Of a DNA stretch of 52,049 nucleotides, positions 17,912-27,494 are shown one piece after another; positions within the stretch are counted from its first letter, which is position 1, and every line of letters begins with the position of its first letter. Both the position numbers and the translations under genes were made by a program. Source of the stretch: an uncultured Planctomycetaceae bacterium (lineage in GTDB: Bacteria > Planctomycetota > Planctomycetia > Pirellulales > Thermoguttaceae); contig CAMJTU010000028.1 of assembly GCA_946408825.1 (NCBI GenBank), positions 1-52,049 of the forward strand, given 5' to 3'. The notes under the pieces were generated by a model. That model ran no database searches. It was not told the origin of the DNA and saw nothing but the letters and a program-made list of their open reading frames with translations.

Positions 17912-19399
17912 ATGTTTAAAGAAAAATATGAAATTTGGTTTCTTACCGGCGCGCAGACGCTCTATGGCGACGAGGCGCTCCGTCAGGTCGACGCTCATTC
18001 TCAAGTTGTCGTCGATCGTTTTAACGCGTGCGGGCGCGTTCCTTGCAAAACTGTCTATTGCGGCACGGTGAAGTCGACCGAAGAAATCGTTCAGAAGTTT
18101 CGCGAGGCGAACGAGTCTGAAAAGTGCGTGGGCGTCGTTCTTTGGATGCACACGTTTTCGCCTGCGAAGATGTGGATTCGCGGTCTCAAACTGTTGAACA
18201 AGCCGATTCTCCACCTTCATACGCAGTTTTATCCTGAGATTCCATGGTCGGAGATCGACATGGATTTCATGAATCTCAATCAGAGCGCCCACGGCGACCG
18301 CGAATTCGGTCATATCATGACGCGTCTTAATAAGCCGCGAAAAGTGGTCGTCGGGCATTGGGACGATCCCGAAGTTCAGGATCGCGTCGCGGCGTGGTCG
18401 CGCGTTTGCGTCGCTTGGAACGAGTCGAACTCGCTCCGCATTATACGCTTCGGCGACCAGATGAACGACGTCGCCGTAACAGACGGCGACAAGGTCGACG
18501 CAGAGAACGTCTTTGGGTATCGCGTCGAGTATTGTCCCGTCGGCGAGCTGGCTTCCGCTGTAACAAAGGTCGCCGCCTCCGAGGTCGACGCGCTCGTTGC
18601 CGAATATGAGAAGGAATACGACTTCGCGGAGAACTGCCGCCAGCCCGGTTTTGAGCGCGATCAGGTCAAAGAAGCCGCGCGTATTGAAATCGCGCTACGT
18701 TCCGTTCTCGATAAGTGGAACGCGAAAGCGTTTACGACGAATTTTGACGATCTTTACGGGCTCAATCAGCTTCCAGGGCTCGCGTCGCAGCGTCTTATGG
18801 CGGAAGGCTACGGTTTCGGCGCAGAAGGGGACTGGAAGACCGCCGCGCTCGTGCGAACGATGAAGGTCGCCGCACAAGGACTTCCGGGCGGGACGTCGTT
18901 CTTAGAGGATTACGTCTACCACTTCAAAGGGAAGGGCGCTATTCTTCAGGCGCATATGCTCGAGGTCTGTCCGACGATCGCAAGCGGCAAACCGCGCATG
19001 GAGGTTCATCCGCTAGGAATCGGCGGCAAAGCGGACCCGGCGCGTCTCGTCTTTACGGCGAACGAAGGACCTGGACTCGCCGCGACGATTATCGATCTTG
19101 GAAATCGGTTCCGCATGATCGTTAGCGAAGTCGACTGCATTAAACCGGAAGCGCCTCTCCCGAAATTGCCGGTCGCCAGCGCGTTCTGGACTCCGCGTCC
19201 TGATCTCAAGACGGGCGCCGCCGCATGGATTTGGGCAGGCGGAACGCACCATACGTCGTTCTCGTCGGCGTTGACCCGAGAACATCTCGAAGATTTCGCC
19301 GAAATCGCGCAGATTGAAGCCGTCTTCATCGACGCGAATACGACGATCGATCAGTTCCGCCGCGAACTACGATACAACGATTTGTATTACAGTCGCTGA
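17912..19399 (+). CDS. araA: L-arabinose isomerase
   Basis: AraA converts L-arabinose to L-ribulose in the cytoplasm using Mn2+. The protein of 495 residues matches the family (E. coli 500). Metal and catalytic residues can be placed in AEGDWKTAALVR (Glu), TSFLEDYVYHF (Glu), LQAHMLEVCPT (His) and GGTHHTSFS (His). The frame is open further upstream to 17813, but ATG 17912 with AGAGG seven bases before it, giving MFKEKYEIWFLTGAQ, is the usual family start. It is the last gene of the arabinose operon, 43 bases after araD, and is followed by a bidirectional terminator. Confidence 0.97.
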   Translation: MFKEKYEIWFLTGAQTLYGDEALRQVDAHSQVVVDRFNACGRVPCKTVYCGTVKSTEEIVQKFREANESEKCVGVVLWMHTFSPAKMWIRGLKLLNKPILHLHTQFYPEIPWSEIDMDFMNLNQSAHGDREFGHIMTRLNKPRKVVVGHWDDPEVQDRVAAWSRVCVAWNESNSLRIIRFGDQMNDVAVTDGDKVDAENVFGYRVEYCPVGELASAVTKVAASEVDALVAEYEKEYDFAENCRQPGFERDQVKEAARIEIALRSVLDKWNAKAFTTNFDDLYGLNQLPGLASQRLMAEGYGFGAEGDWKTAALVRTMKVAAQGLPGGTSFLEDYVYHFKGKGAILQAHMLEVCPTIASGKPRMEVHPLGIGGKADPARLVFTANEGPGLAATIIDLGNRFRMIVSEVDCIKPEAPLPKLPVASAFWTPRPDLKTGAAAWIWAGGTHHTSFSSALTREHLEDFAEIAQIEAVFIDANTTIDQFRRELRYNDLYYSR

Positions 19400-19465
19400 G
19401 ATATTCATGAAATATTCAAAAGGGCGCGATTATCGAATTCCGAACGCGTTCGGTAAGCAATAAAA

Positions 19466-19499
19466 CAAGAGGCGGTCGAAATCGTTCGACCGCCTCTTG
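19466..19499. terminator. Bidirectional terminator between araA and the giant minus-strand gene
   Basis: A perfect 15-base stem (19466-19480 with 19485-19499) with an ATCG loop. On the minus strand it is followed by TGTTTTATT, and on the plus strand by GCGCGTTTTA, so it can stop both converging units. Confidence 0.9.
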
Positions 19500-19523
19500 C
19501 GCGTTTTAACGGGGAAATGTCGC

Positions 19524-22500
19524 TTATTTTAGCGTTTCTTCGAAGAAATCGGCGAGGAACTCGTCGGCGAAGAGGTCGTTTTCCAATTCGGGATCAAAGA
19601 CGTCTGAATCGGGCGTCATGGCGGCGAAAGCACGGTCGAGAGACTTCGCCGCCTCGCGCGAGAACGATGCTAATTCGCGCCTTGCAAGGAGCGCGCGGTC
19701 GGGCATGACCGGACCGACGAACAACTCCGGCGCAAACTGAGAAAAGACCGCGTCGAGGCGCGCGTTCGCCGTCGGCGGCGCGGCAAAGAACGGGGCGGAC
19801 GCGGCGTCGAGTTTCGCGGCGGAAGCAAGCTCGACCGCAATCGAGTCGAGCGCGACGCCTTCTCGATCGTCGAGATACAGAACCGGCGCGAAGACGCCCG
19901 AGGTTGCGTAGACGTGCGAGAGCGTCCAGCTCATGCTCAGGCCGACGAAAGAAGTCGGCTCGGAACCGTCGTTCCAGTCGATCGTCCAGCGACCGATCGC
20001 GTCGGCGTTCGATTCCACGTCAACGGAGACCGCGCAGACGCCGCCAACCTCTTGGACGTTCGTTGCGACGGAAATAGAGGGGCGCTCGCCGGAAATCTTA
20101 TACTGAACGACCTTCGACCAGTCGGACGCGCCTTTGACGTCGGACGCGACCGCTCTGACGCGCGCTTGAACGACGTTTCCGACGCCGTAATTTGCGCTCG
20201 GAAGCGCGCCGAACAAGGTCGCGAAGAGTCCGCTTCCCGTCCATGCTTCCGCGCCTTGGAGACGGTATTCGACCGCGTACTTTTCGGCGGGGTCGGCGGT
20301 CGACCACATGAGGACGAGCTCGCCGGAATCGGCGACGCCGAAGCGAGCGATCGTCGGCGTCGCGTAGACGGGCGCACTCGGATCGGAGAGTTCGAAGGGG
20401 AAGCTGATCGAGCAGGAGAAGGGGGCGCCCGGCGTTCCTTCGGAGCTTGGCGCGACGAGTCTAACGCCCTCATAATATCCGACCGAACCGTCGGAGGAAC
20501 CGACGAGATAATCCGCGACGCCGTCGCCGTTCACGTCATATGCGAAGGGGCGCGAGCGCGTCGCGTCGCCAAGCGTAACGGATTCTCCAGACGCGTCGAG
20601 AAGAGGCGTTGGCGCCTTGAATTTCGGACTTGCGTTTGTTCCGGCGTTCCGATAGACGAACATGACGCCCGACGCGTTCCCCGAGACAAGGTCGAAAACG
20701 CCGTCTCCGTCGACGTCGGCGATCGTCGGCGCGGAACAGCCCGACTCGACGACGAGGTCCGCCGTTCCGACCGCGAGCGTCGCGGCGCTCCGGAAGTCGT
20801 ATTCTCCGGCGACCTTCGACGCGTTGACGTAGACGCGAATCTTCCCGTTCGACGCTCCGACGACGAGGTCGTTTCGTCCGTCGCCGTTCCAGTCGAAGAC
20901 TTCGACGCCTGCGTCGGAGCCGACGTCAAGCGCTTTCTTCGCGCTTGCGGAGCCGACGAGAACTGACTCTGGCGCCGAAAAGACGCGTTCGCCGTCGAGC
21001 TGAGCGCCGCGATAGAGCGCGATCGTCCCGTCGGCGAGTCCGACGATAAGATCGTCGAACCCATCCCCTGTAATATCGGCGATTTTCGGCGCTATTTCCC
21101 CAGAGACTGCGATTTCGACGCTACTACTCGCGCTCGCATCCCAGTAGGTTGCGTAGAAGGAATCCGTATACGCCAAAGCGTCCGTCGCTCCTTGGTTCAG
21201 ATAGACTTTAACGCGTCCCGCGCCGTCCGCCGGCTTTTCGCCGACGACAAGGTCAAGCGCTCCGTCGCCGTTCCAGTCGTAGAGGGACGGAGCGGAGAGC
21301 GCGTCGGTTTTGGCGACGAGTTCAGAGAAAAGGACGAGGTCGGGGGCGTCTGCGCCAGTAGAAACGGCGCTCCCGCGTAGCGCGTTTCCGGCGAAGTCAA
21401 GGACTCGGCTCGAGTCGATGAGAAGCGCCAACTTCGTCGCTGCGAGGCCGTCCTTTACCGAAATCGCGAAATCCTTGATCGTCGCGTCGTCGAGTCCGGC
21501 GAGGGAGACGACAAGCGTCGCGGTCGCCGCGTCATATTTGAACACGTCGGCGCCGAGCGAAATCGGAATGCCCTTGTTCCCGGTCGTAAGCTGGAATACG
21601 CTCGCAATCGAACCGTCGTCGATGAGCGATTGCAGTTGGACGGACTCGGAAAAAACGATTCGGAGTTCGTTCTGTTCGTCCCCCGACGCGACGGCGCGAC
21701 TCTCGACGCTTGCGACGACCGGGGGTTCTTCGTCTGGCGGAACCGTCGTCGTCACGGATAACGTTGCGTAATCGGAGTCTCCGGAGTCGAAACCGTCGCC
21801 AATCGCTTTGACTCGAACGTTGTATTGGGTATTTGGCTCGAGCCCGTTAATCGTGTAACTGAGATTCGCTTGGACTTCAACGTCATTCGACCAGGTCGAC
21901 GCTTCGACGAGTTTATAGGAAACGCCATATCGGACCGCGTTTGGAACGGCGTTCCAAGAGACGATTGTCGATGTTGATTCGGCGTTGGAGGACGCCGTTG
22001 GCGTTGCGAGTTTCTGGCGCGGCTTCACGGAACGCGTCGCTGTATAGGCGGAATCGGCGTAATTGACGCCGTCTCCAAGGGCGAGAACTCTCCAGTCGTA
22101 GATCGCGCCATTATCGATATCTGTAAGCGTATAGGAGGTCGTATCTGCGTTGATATCAACGTAGATAAACGTTGAATCAGACTTGTTTTTCCAGGAGAGT
22201 TTATACCCGCTCGCATTTGGAACGGATTTCCATGCGACGGTGATCGTCTTTTCCGTCTTGGCTGTTTCACGCGGGCTAGATGGCGTATCGAGCTGAACGG
22301 GATCGACAGTAAACTGATGTTCATAAGCGCCGAGATCTACTGTTCGACCTGATATGCGAGGGTTCCCAGCGAGGTCGACGTTCGTCGTTACATGCTGATT
22401 GTTTCCTTTATCGATCGCCTGAGCGTTTACCGCAAGCGTATAGTCTTTCGAAGTTGCGTTGGTGAAGAGCGGCTTAGAGACGTCGTAGGCTAAGTTGTTT

Positions 22501-25500
22501 TCACCGTTTGTCCAGTCCATGAAACTTGAGAGGGTATTATACGCGTTTGCAACGACGGTGGAATCGTAGAAATGAACGTCGGAACCCGAATATCCCGCGC
22601 TATTGCTCACGATAATCGTATTATGCGTATTGAGAACGGCGGTTCCGTTCAATTCGACTCCGCCGCCGTAGTATTTCGCCGTATTGCCGACGATTGTGCA
22701 GTTATTGAGGGTCGCGGTTCCGTATAGCTCTATGCCGGCGCCGTAGCTAGCGCTATTTCCCGCGACAAGGCAGTTGGTTGCGACGAGAATACCATTTTCT
22801 CGGACGTAAATACCATGGCTGGCATTTTCGACGATATCGCAATTCGTTAGCGAGACTTCTCCATTGTAGGCGTAAATACCATTGCTGCTGTTACCGGTTA
22901 TGTTGCAACTAATCAGCGAGGCTTCGCCAGAACTTCCGACATAAACGCCGCTGTCGTTGTTGTCGGTTATGCTGCAATTCGTCGCCAAGACTTTGCCACT
23001 GGCGATATAGAAAGCCTCGCATTCATTGTCGTTAAACTCACAATCTGTAAACGAGGACGAGAGCGTCGTCTGGAAGGAGACGACTCCGGCTCCGACGTTG
23101 CCGACGAAAGACGACGATTTTGCTATGAGAGCCGCGCCTGGTTTAACTGCGATTGCGCCGCCGTAAGAGGAGCCGTTGTTCGCGATATTATCGCTGAAAA
23201 CGCAGTTTTCAACCGTAAGGTCGCCGTTATTCCAGATAGCGCCGCCGCATACTGACGCGCGTCCATCAGTAAATTTGAGTCCCTTAATGACAACCGAATA
23301 TCCGCCGTAGATCCACATAATACGCGTCGTGTTTCCGCCGCTTATCGTTATGCCTGGGGTCTTTGACGAAGCAGTGTAAAGATTTGACGCGTCGATCGTT
23401 ACCGATTCGTATACGTCTAGTTCCGACTTGACCGCGATCGTTTTTCCTTTGAGAGAGTTGGCGAACGTGATTTTGTCGCCGGATTTTGCGGCGTTGAGGG
23501 CTTCGCGTAGCGTGACGACGCCGTCGTCGGCGTTGGAGACGTCCCCTGCCGAAGTTACGACAATAACGGTGGAAAGTCTGGCAGACGCTTCTTCCGAGTA
23601 ACGACTCGTCCAATGCGTCACGCCGTCGCCGAGCGCAGCGACTTTGACATGGTATGTCTCGCCTGGCGTCAGTCCAGTAAGCGAATAGCCGGTTAGATGC
23701 GAGGCGACGTCGACCGTCGTTGTCGATTCGTCGGACGTCCAATATGCGATACGATATCCGGCCGCGTCCTGCACGGAGTCCCAAGAGACGCTAATAGCGC
23801 CGCTTGACTCCGCGCAAGCGACGTTGGCGGGCGTCGACAGTATTGGCAAGGGGGTCGGATCCGAGAACTGATATTCATAGGCGCCGAGATCGACGTATTC
23901 TCCAGAGATTCGTCTGTTTCCGGCGAAGTCGACGTTTGTCATAACGTACAGATCGTCCCCCCTATCGATTGCCTGAGAGTTTTCCGCGAGAGTATAGTTT
24001 CCCGCCGTCGCATTCGTAAAGAGCGGTTTCGACTCGTCGTAAGTTAAGTTGTGCTCGCCGTTTGTCCAGTTCGAAAAACTTGATAGCGTATTAAATGCGT
24101 TAGAAACGCCGTCGGGAAGATAGACGTCGGCGACGTCGGCGCCGCGATAGGCGGAGGCGTTTCCGTAGACAATTGAGTTATACGCGTTGAGCGTCGCGGC
24201 CGAATTACCGTAGAATCCGCCGCCGTCGAATTGGGCGGTATTATCCGTTACAGTGCAGTTGACAAGCGTCGTATCACCCAGATAGGAGTCTTGTGAATAA
24301 GCGTATACGGCGCCTCCGTAGTTTGTGGCGAAATTGTTAGTTACGACGCAGTTGGTAAGCGTCGTATCGCCAAAGGCGGAATAGATTGCGCCGCCCCAAG
24401 ACGCCTGATTGTCGGAGATCACGCAATTATCGAGCGACAGCGTAGCTCCGTAATTGTAAATAGCTCCACCGGAACTGCTTGACGTACCTCCGTTTGTGAA
24501 CTTTATTCCATTGATTTTAACGTCTTTGACGCCCCAGTTAAGGCTCAGTATTCTTGTCGCCCCCTGTCCGCTGATCGTCAGACCCGGCGCGGAAGTCGAC
24601 GCGCTACGGAGATTGGACGCGTCGATCGTAATTGATTTACTTATCGTAAGTTCGCCGTTCTCCGAATTAAGTGTGATCGTTTTTCCTTTGAGCGAATTGT
24701 CGAAGGTAATCGTATCTCCGGGATGAGCGTAGACGAGCGCTTCGCGTAACGAAATCTTTCCGTCGAAAACGTCGTATACGTCGTCCGTCGTCGTTACGAC
24801 TGTCGAACGCGCTTCCGGGTTGAGGGCGTATTTCTCTGGACGTTGCTTTAGAGTTTGAAAATCGTCCAGATAATATCGATTGTCGCCGGTTCGATCGTTA
24901 TAGTCAAGCATGTATCCGCCGACGGTTTTGCCGTTGGAGGAGAGTCGAGATAGATTGTCGTGCCATTCGAGACCAATGTAGAGGAGTTTTCTCTCATTGA
25001 GCTCGTCGTCGAATTTATCGCTCTTTTCATCGTCAGAGTCAGTAATATAGAGTCCGGCGTAATATCTTGGGTCTGTGGAAGAATACGACGTGTTAACCGC
25101 GTAGCCCCAACACGTAATCGCGTGGCCATTTTGCGTGCTATAGACACGGGCAGAAAGACCTACGGCGTCGCCCTTCGCAAGACTCGCAGACAGGTTTTGA
25201 AGAACGCCGCTTTCTGTTGCGGAATAGACGACGACATAGTCGGACGGCGATTCTCCATACTGTCCCATAAGTTGAGAGTAATTACCGGCAAACGTGTATG
25301 CATTCGTGGAACCGCCATAGTAGGATTGGTCGTTCATGAACCACGATATAGCTGTTTCCACGTTTCCGCCGGCGTCAGGCCATGAGTTTACGAAATACGT
25401 GTCGAAGAACTCTTGCTCGTTTCGCGCGTTCGTAACGCTTGCCCAACCGGTATGCCAAAGCATATTGCTCGCCGTAGCCGCCCAGCAGAGATTGTCGTCT

Positions 25501-25877
25501 TCCGTATTGCTTTCCGATTTATCGGCGTCGTAGTAAATCGACGGCTCTCCAGGTCCAGAAACGGCGGCTGATATGTCGATCGTCTGGGGCGACAGGTTCG
25601 AATCTGGAGTCTGTTGGACGTCGACGTTGTGTGCTGCGACGCTTGATTCATAAGCGGCGAGAGCTTCGTCAACAGTGAAACGACTGTTGATAAAACTTCG
25701 AATGTTCGTGTCGTCGGACGCTAGAAACTCGTTTCCAGACGAGACGCTAAGAAGTTCACGAGGTTCAAGGTTTTCAAGTCGTAACGTGCGAGTACGCGTT
25801 CGTTCCACGGAGGATTTTCGTTCCTTTATAGACGTTGTTTTTTTCGACAAAGGCGATGTAAGGGGTAACTTTTTCAT
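19524..25877 (-). CDS. Giant LEPR-XLL surface protein with an IdeS/Mac-like cysteine protease domain
   Basis: A 2,117-residue protein. Residues 1-50 are basic and end in ENLEPRELLS, the planctomycete LEPR-XLL motif of secreted or surface proteins. Residues about 110-350 resemble IdeS/Mac cysteine endopeptidases (MEROPS C66): Cys131 in DDNLCWAATASNML, His252 in GHAITCWG and Asp280 in YITDSDDE. Two units follow (about 355-671 and 771-1188), each a SLREA-type opening, a right-handed beta-helix-like repeat region and a choice-of-anchor-Q-like end (AIDRG, VDLGAYE). Fn3-like domains lie at about 680-770, 1196-1285, 1291-1377 and 1836-1930, five FG-GAP/VCBS-type repeats (xDxNGDGxxDLxVG) at 1530-1795, and a PKD-like domain near 1935-2015. 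The C-terminus is acidic. The protein is probably exported; its target is unknown. The ATG at 25877 precedes the lysine-rich leader. Confidence 0.93.
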   Translation of the reverse strand: MKKLPLTSPLSKKTTSIKERKSSVERTRTRTLRLENLEPRELLSVSSGNEFLASDDTNIRSFINSRFTVDEALAAYESSVAAHNVDVQQTPDSNLSPQTIDISAAVSGPGEPSIYYDADKSESNTEDDNLCWAATASNMLWHTGWASVTNARNEQEFFDTYFVNSWPDAGGNVETAISWFMNDQSYYGGSTNAYTFAGNYSQLMGQYGESPSDYVVVYSATESGVLQNLSASLAKGDAVGLSARVYSTQNGHAITCWGYAVNTSYSSTDPRYYAGLYITDSDDEKSDKFDDELNERKLLYIGLEWHDNLSRLSSNGKTVGGYMLDYNDRTGDNRYYLDDFQTLKQRPEKYALNPEARSTVVTTTDDVYDVFDGKISLREALVYAHPGDTITFDNSLKGKTITLNSENGELTISKSITIDASNLRSASTSAPGLTISGQGATRILSLNWGVKDVKINGIKFTNGGTSSSSGGAIYNYGATLSLDNCVISDNQASWGGAIYSAFGDTTLTNCVVTNNFATNYGGAVYAYSQDSYLGDTTLVNCTVTDNTAQFDGGGFYGNSAATLNAYNSIVYGNASAYRGADVADVYLPDGVSNAFNTLSSFSNWTNGEHNLTYDESKPLFTNATAGNYTLAENSQAIDRGDDLYVMTNVDFAGNRRISGEYVDLGAYEYQFSDPTPLPILSTPANVACAESSGAISVSWDSVQDAAGYRIAYWTSDESTTTVDVASHLTGYSLTGLTPGETYHVKVAALGDGVTHWTSRYSEEASARLSTVIVVTSAGDVSNADDGVVTLREALNAAKSGDKITFANSLKGKTIAVKSELDVYESVTIDASNLYTASSKTPGITISGGNTTRIMWIYGGYSVVIKGLKFTDGRASVCGGAIWNNGDLTVENCVFSDNIANNGSSYGGAIAVKPGAALIAKSSSFVGNVGAGVVSFQTTLSSSFTDCEFNDNECEAFYIASGKVLATNCSITDNNDSGVYVGSSGEASLISCNITGNSSNGIYAYNGEVSLTNCDIVENASHGIYVRENGILVATNCLVAGNSASYGAGIELYGTATLNNCTIVGNTAKYYGGGVELNGTAVLNTHNTIIVSNSAGYSGSDVHFYDSTVVANAYNTLSSFMDWTNGENNLAYDVSKPLFTNATSKDYTLAVNAQAIDKGNNQHVTTNVDLAGNPRISGRTVDLGAYEHQFTVDPVQLDTPSSPRETAKTEKTITVAWKSVPNASGYKLSWKNKSDSTFIYVDINADTTSYTLTDIDNGAIYDWRVLALGDGVNYADSAYTATRSVKPRQKLATPTASSNAESTSTIVSWNAVPNAVRYGVSYKLVEASTWSNDVEVQANLSYTINGLEPNTQYNVRVKAIGDGFDSGDSDYATLSVTTTVPPDEEPPVVASVESRAVASGDEQNELRIVFSESVQLQSLIDDGSIASVFQLTTGNKGIPISLGADVFKYDAATATLVVSLAGLDDATIKDFAISVKDGLAATKLALLIDSSRVLDFAGNALRGSAVSTGADAPDLVLFSELVAKTDALSAPSLYDWNGDGALDLVVGEKPADGAGRVKVYLNQGATDALAYTDSFYATYWDASASSSVEIAVSGEIAPKIADITGDGFDDLIVGLADGTIALYRGAQLDGERVFSAPESVLVGSASAKKALDVGSDAGVEVFDWNGDGRNDLVVGASNGKIRVYVNASKVAGEYDFRSAATLAVGTADLVVESGCSAPTIADVDGDGVFDLVSGNASGVMFVYRNAGTNASPKFKAPTPLLDASGESVTLGDATRSRPFAYDVNGDGVADYLVGSSDGSVGYYEGVRLVAPSSEGTPGAPFSCSISFPFELSDPSAPVYATPTIARFGVADSGELVLMWSTADPAEKYAVEYRLQGAEAWTGSGLFATLFGALPSANYGVGNVVQARVRAVASDVKGASDWSKVVQYKISGERPSISVATNVQEVGGVCAVSVDVESNADAIGRWTIDWNDGSEPTSFVGLSMSWTLSHVYATSGVFAPVLYLDDREGVALDSIAVELASAAKLDAASAPFFAAPPTANARLDAVFSQFAPELFVGPVMPDRALLARRELASFSREAAKSLDRAFAAMTPDSDVFDPELENDLFADEFLADFFEETLK

Positions 25878-26222
25878 GATTAAGCCTTTAAAAACAATCC
25901 GGGCGTTGAAACGCTTCTCGTTTGGCGAATAACAACTCTTTATGACGGTAAATAATAGTCAAGACTTACTGATCTGACGAATTTTCATGATTATATAAAG
26001 ATTTAGGTAAATATCTACCCTTAGTTTTTTCTCTTGAAACTTGAACTGACAAAGAAACGCGCCAAAACTGTTGAAGTTACAGAAGGCGTATAGTAGACTT
26101 TTTAGAGATTTTGAAAACGTTGCGACGATAGTCCGAGGTAGTCGTTCAGGTTCTCTTTAATTGATTTTCCAGTTATTATCGAAACAAAACTTCGATAGGT
26201 TTTGAGGAATAGAGGTTGCGTG
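25878..26222. promoter_or_regulatory. AT-rich divergent intergenic region
   Basis: This 345-base region separates the divergent giant gene and the XylR-like regulator and must hold both promoters. It is markedly more AT-rich than the genes. An imperfect palindrome AGGTAAATATCTACC lies at 26005-26019, a reasonable operator candidate for the regulator gene next door. A TTGAAG (26071-26076) and a TATAGT (26089-26094) are too close together (12 bases) to make a standard promoter. No ORF or RNA gene was recognised. Confidence 0.4.
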
Positions 26223-27404
26223 ATGGCATTTCAACCGCCTCGAGTCGCGTTGCTGATTGAGACGTCGCGGAGTTACGGACGTAGCGTTCTTCGTGGCGTC
26301 GCCCGGTATTCGCGTTTACATGGTCCTTGGAATTTTCTGCTGACGCCGGGCGACTTCGCGCAGGCGCCGCCCCAAATGCGCGATTGGCATGGCGACGGCG
26401 TGATCGCGCGAACGCTCGATCAAAGTATGGCGGAAACGCTTCTGGAAATGGAGATACCGACGGTTTTTCTCGATTATCCCGTCGAAAATCTTCCGCGCCA
26501 GAAATACAAGAAAGAACGATGCGCCGATTTGACGAGCGATTCGGTCGGCGCGGCGCAGATGGCGGCGAACTATTTGCTGGGAAAAGGACTGACGCGTTTT
26601 GCCTACGCCGGGTATCCGTTCCAACGCTGGTCGATCAGTCGCGAAGAGGCGTTTTGCGACGCAATCGCCTCCGCAGGCTACGAGACGATTGTCTATCGTC
26701 CGCCGCTACGTTTCGGACGCCCTTTGCGCTGGGAGAAAGAGGAGCCGTTTTTGCGCGATTGGCTCAAATCGCTTCCGAAGCCGATCGGCGTCATGGCGTG
26801 CAACGACCAGCGCGGACGCGAACTCCTCGACGCCTGCGAACTAGCGGGGATCAACTCGCCGGAACAGCTTGCCGTCATCGGCGTCGACGCGGACGAACTC
26901 CTCTGCGAACTCTGTTCGCCGCCGCTCACGAGCGTCGCGCTCAACGCGGAGAAAGGCGGATATCTCGCCGCGCAGACGCTCGATCAGATGATGAAAGGAG
27001 AAACGCCGACGTCGCGCCATCTTCTCGTCGAGCCGATCAACGTCGTCGAACGACGCTCGACCAATATCGAACTCGTCGAAGACGAAGACGTCGCCGAGGC
27101 GCTACGCCTCATCCATACCGGACTTCTTGAAACGCTGACCGTCGAACGGGTTGCCCGCGAGATTCCCATTTCGCGCCGACAGCTCGAAGTGAAGTTCCGC
27201 AAATTTCACGGTCGCACGATGCTCGAGGAACTCCAGCTCGTTCGTATCGAACGTGCCAAGCAGTTGTTGCGTGAAACGGACGCGTCGATGGAACGCGTCG
27301 CTAAGACCGTCGGCTTTAGCGCGACGAGCTACTTTCTTCAAACCTTCCGCCGCCGCGTCGGACTTTCGCCGTCAAAATATCGGCACGAGATGCGCGGCGA
27401 GTGA
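26223..27404 (+). CDS. XylR-like AraC-family transcriptional regulator
   Basis: Architecture and length (393 residues; E. coli XylR is 392) match XylR: a LacI/periplasmic-binding-protein-like sugar sensor at about residues 5-275 (opening VALLIETSRSYGRSVLRGVARY, later GVMACNDQRGRELLDACE and VIGVDADELLCEL), then an AraC-type double helix-turn-helix at about 285-388 (TVERVAREIPISRRQLEVKF and VAKTVGFSATSYFLQTFRRR). It would bind a sugar and activate or repress carbohydrate genes. ATG 26223 with AGAGG seven bases upstream is chosen; the frame extends to a TTG at 26202. Divergent from the giant surface gene and about 7 kb from the arabinose operon, it could regulate either. The ligand is not decided by sequence; XylR-like proteins are abundant in planctomycetes. 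Confidence 0.92.
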   Translation: MAFQPPRVALLIETSRSYGRSVLRGVARYSRLHGPWNFLLTPGDFAQAPPQMRDWHGDGVIARTLDQSMAETLLEMEIPTVFLDYPVENLPRQKYKKERCADLTSDSVGAAQMAANYLLGKGLTRFAYAGYPFQRWSISREEAFCDAIASAGYETIVYRPPLRFGRPLRWEKEEPFLRDWLKSLPKPIGVMACNDQRGRELLDACELAGINSPEQLAVIGVDADELLCELCSPPLTSVALNAEKGGYLAAQTLDQMMKGETPTSRHLLVEPINVVERRSTNIELVEDEDVAEALRLIHTGLLETLTVERVAREIPISRRQLEVKFRKFHGRTMLEELQLVRIERAKQLLRETDASMERVAKTVGFSATSYFLQTFRRRVGLSPSKYRHEMRGE

Positions 27405-27429
27405 CGCTTGCGTTTTCGCATAGAGAACG

Positions 27430-27471
27430 AAAACGGCGCTTCCAAGGCAAATCTTGGAAACGCCGTTTTTT
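27430..27471. terminator. Hairpin terminator between converging genes
   Basis: AAAACGGCG and CTTCCAAG-type arms at 27430-27446 pair with 27453-27469 (one mismatch) around a six-base loop. Flanking A and T runs allow it to act in both directions, for the regulator (+) and the HzsA-related gene (-). Confidence 0.9.
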
Positions 27472-27494
27472 ACGTGATCGAACTTCGACGAGCG

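Noticed and set aside
19914..20966. 350-codon open frame on the plus strand
   Set aside because: It is opposite the C-terminal part of the giant LEPR-XLL gene, whose domains continue through the region; the plus frame is Arg/Asp-rich without any motif.
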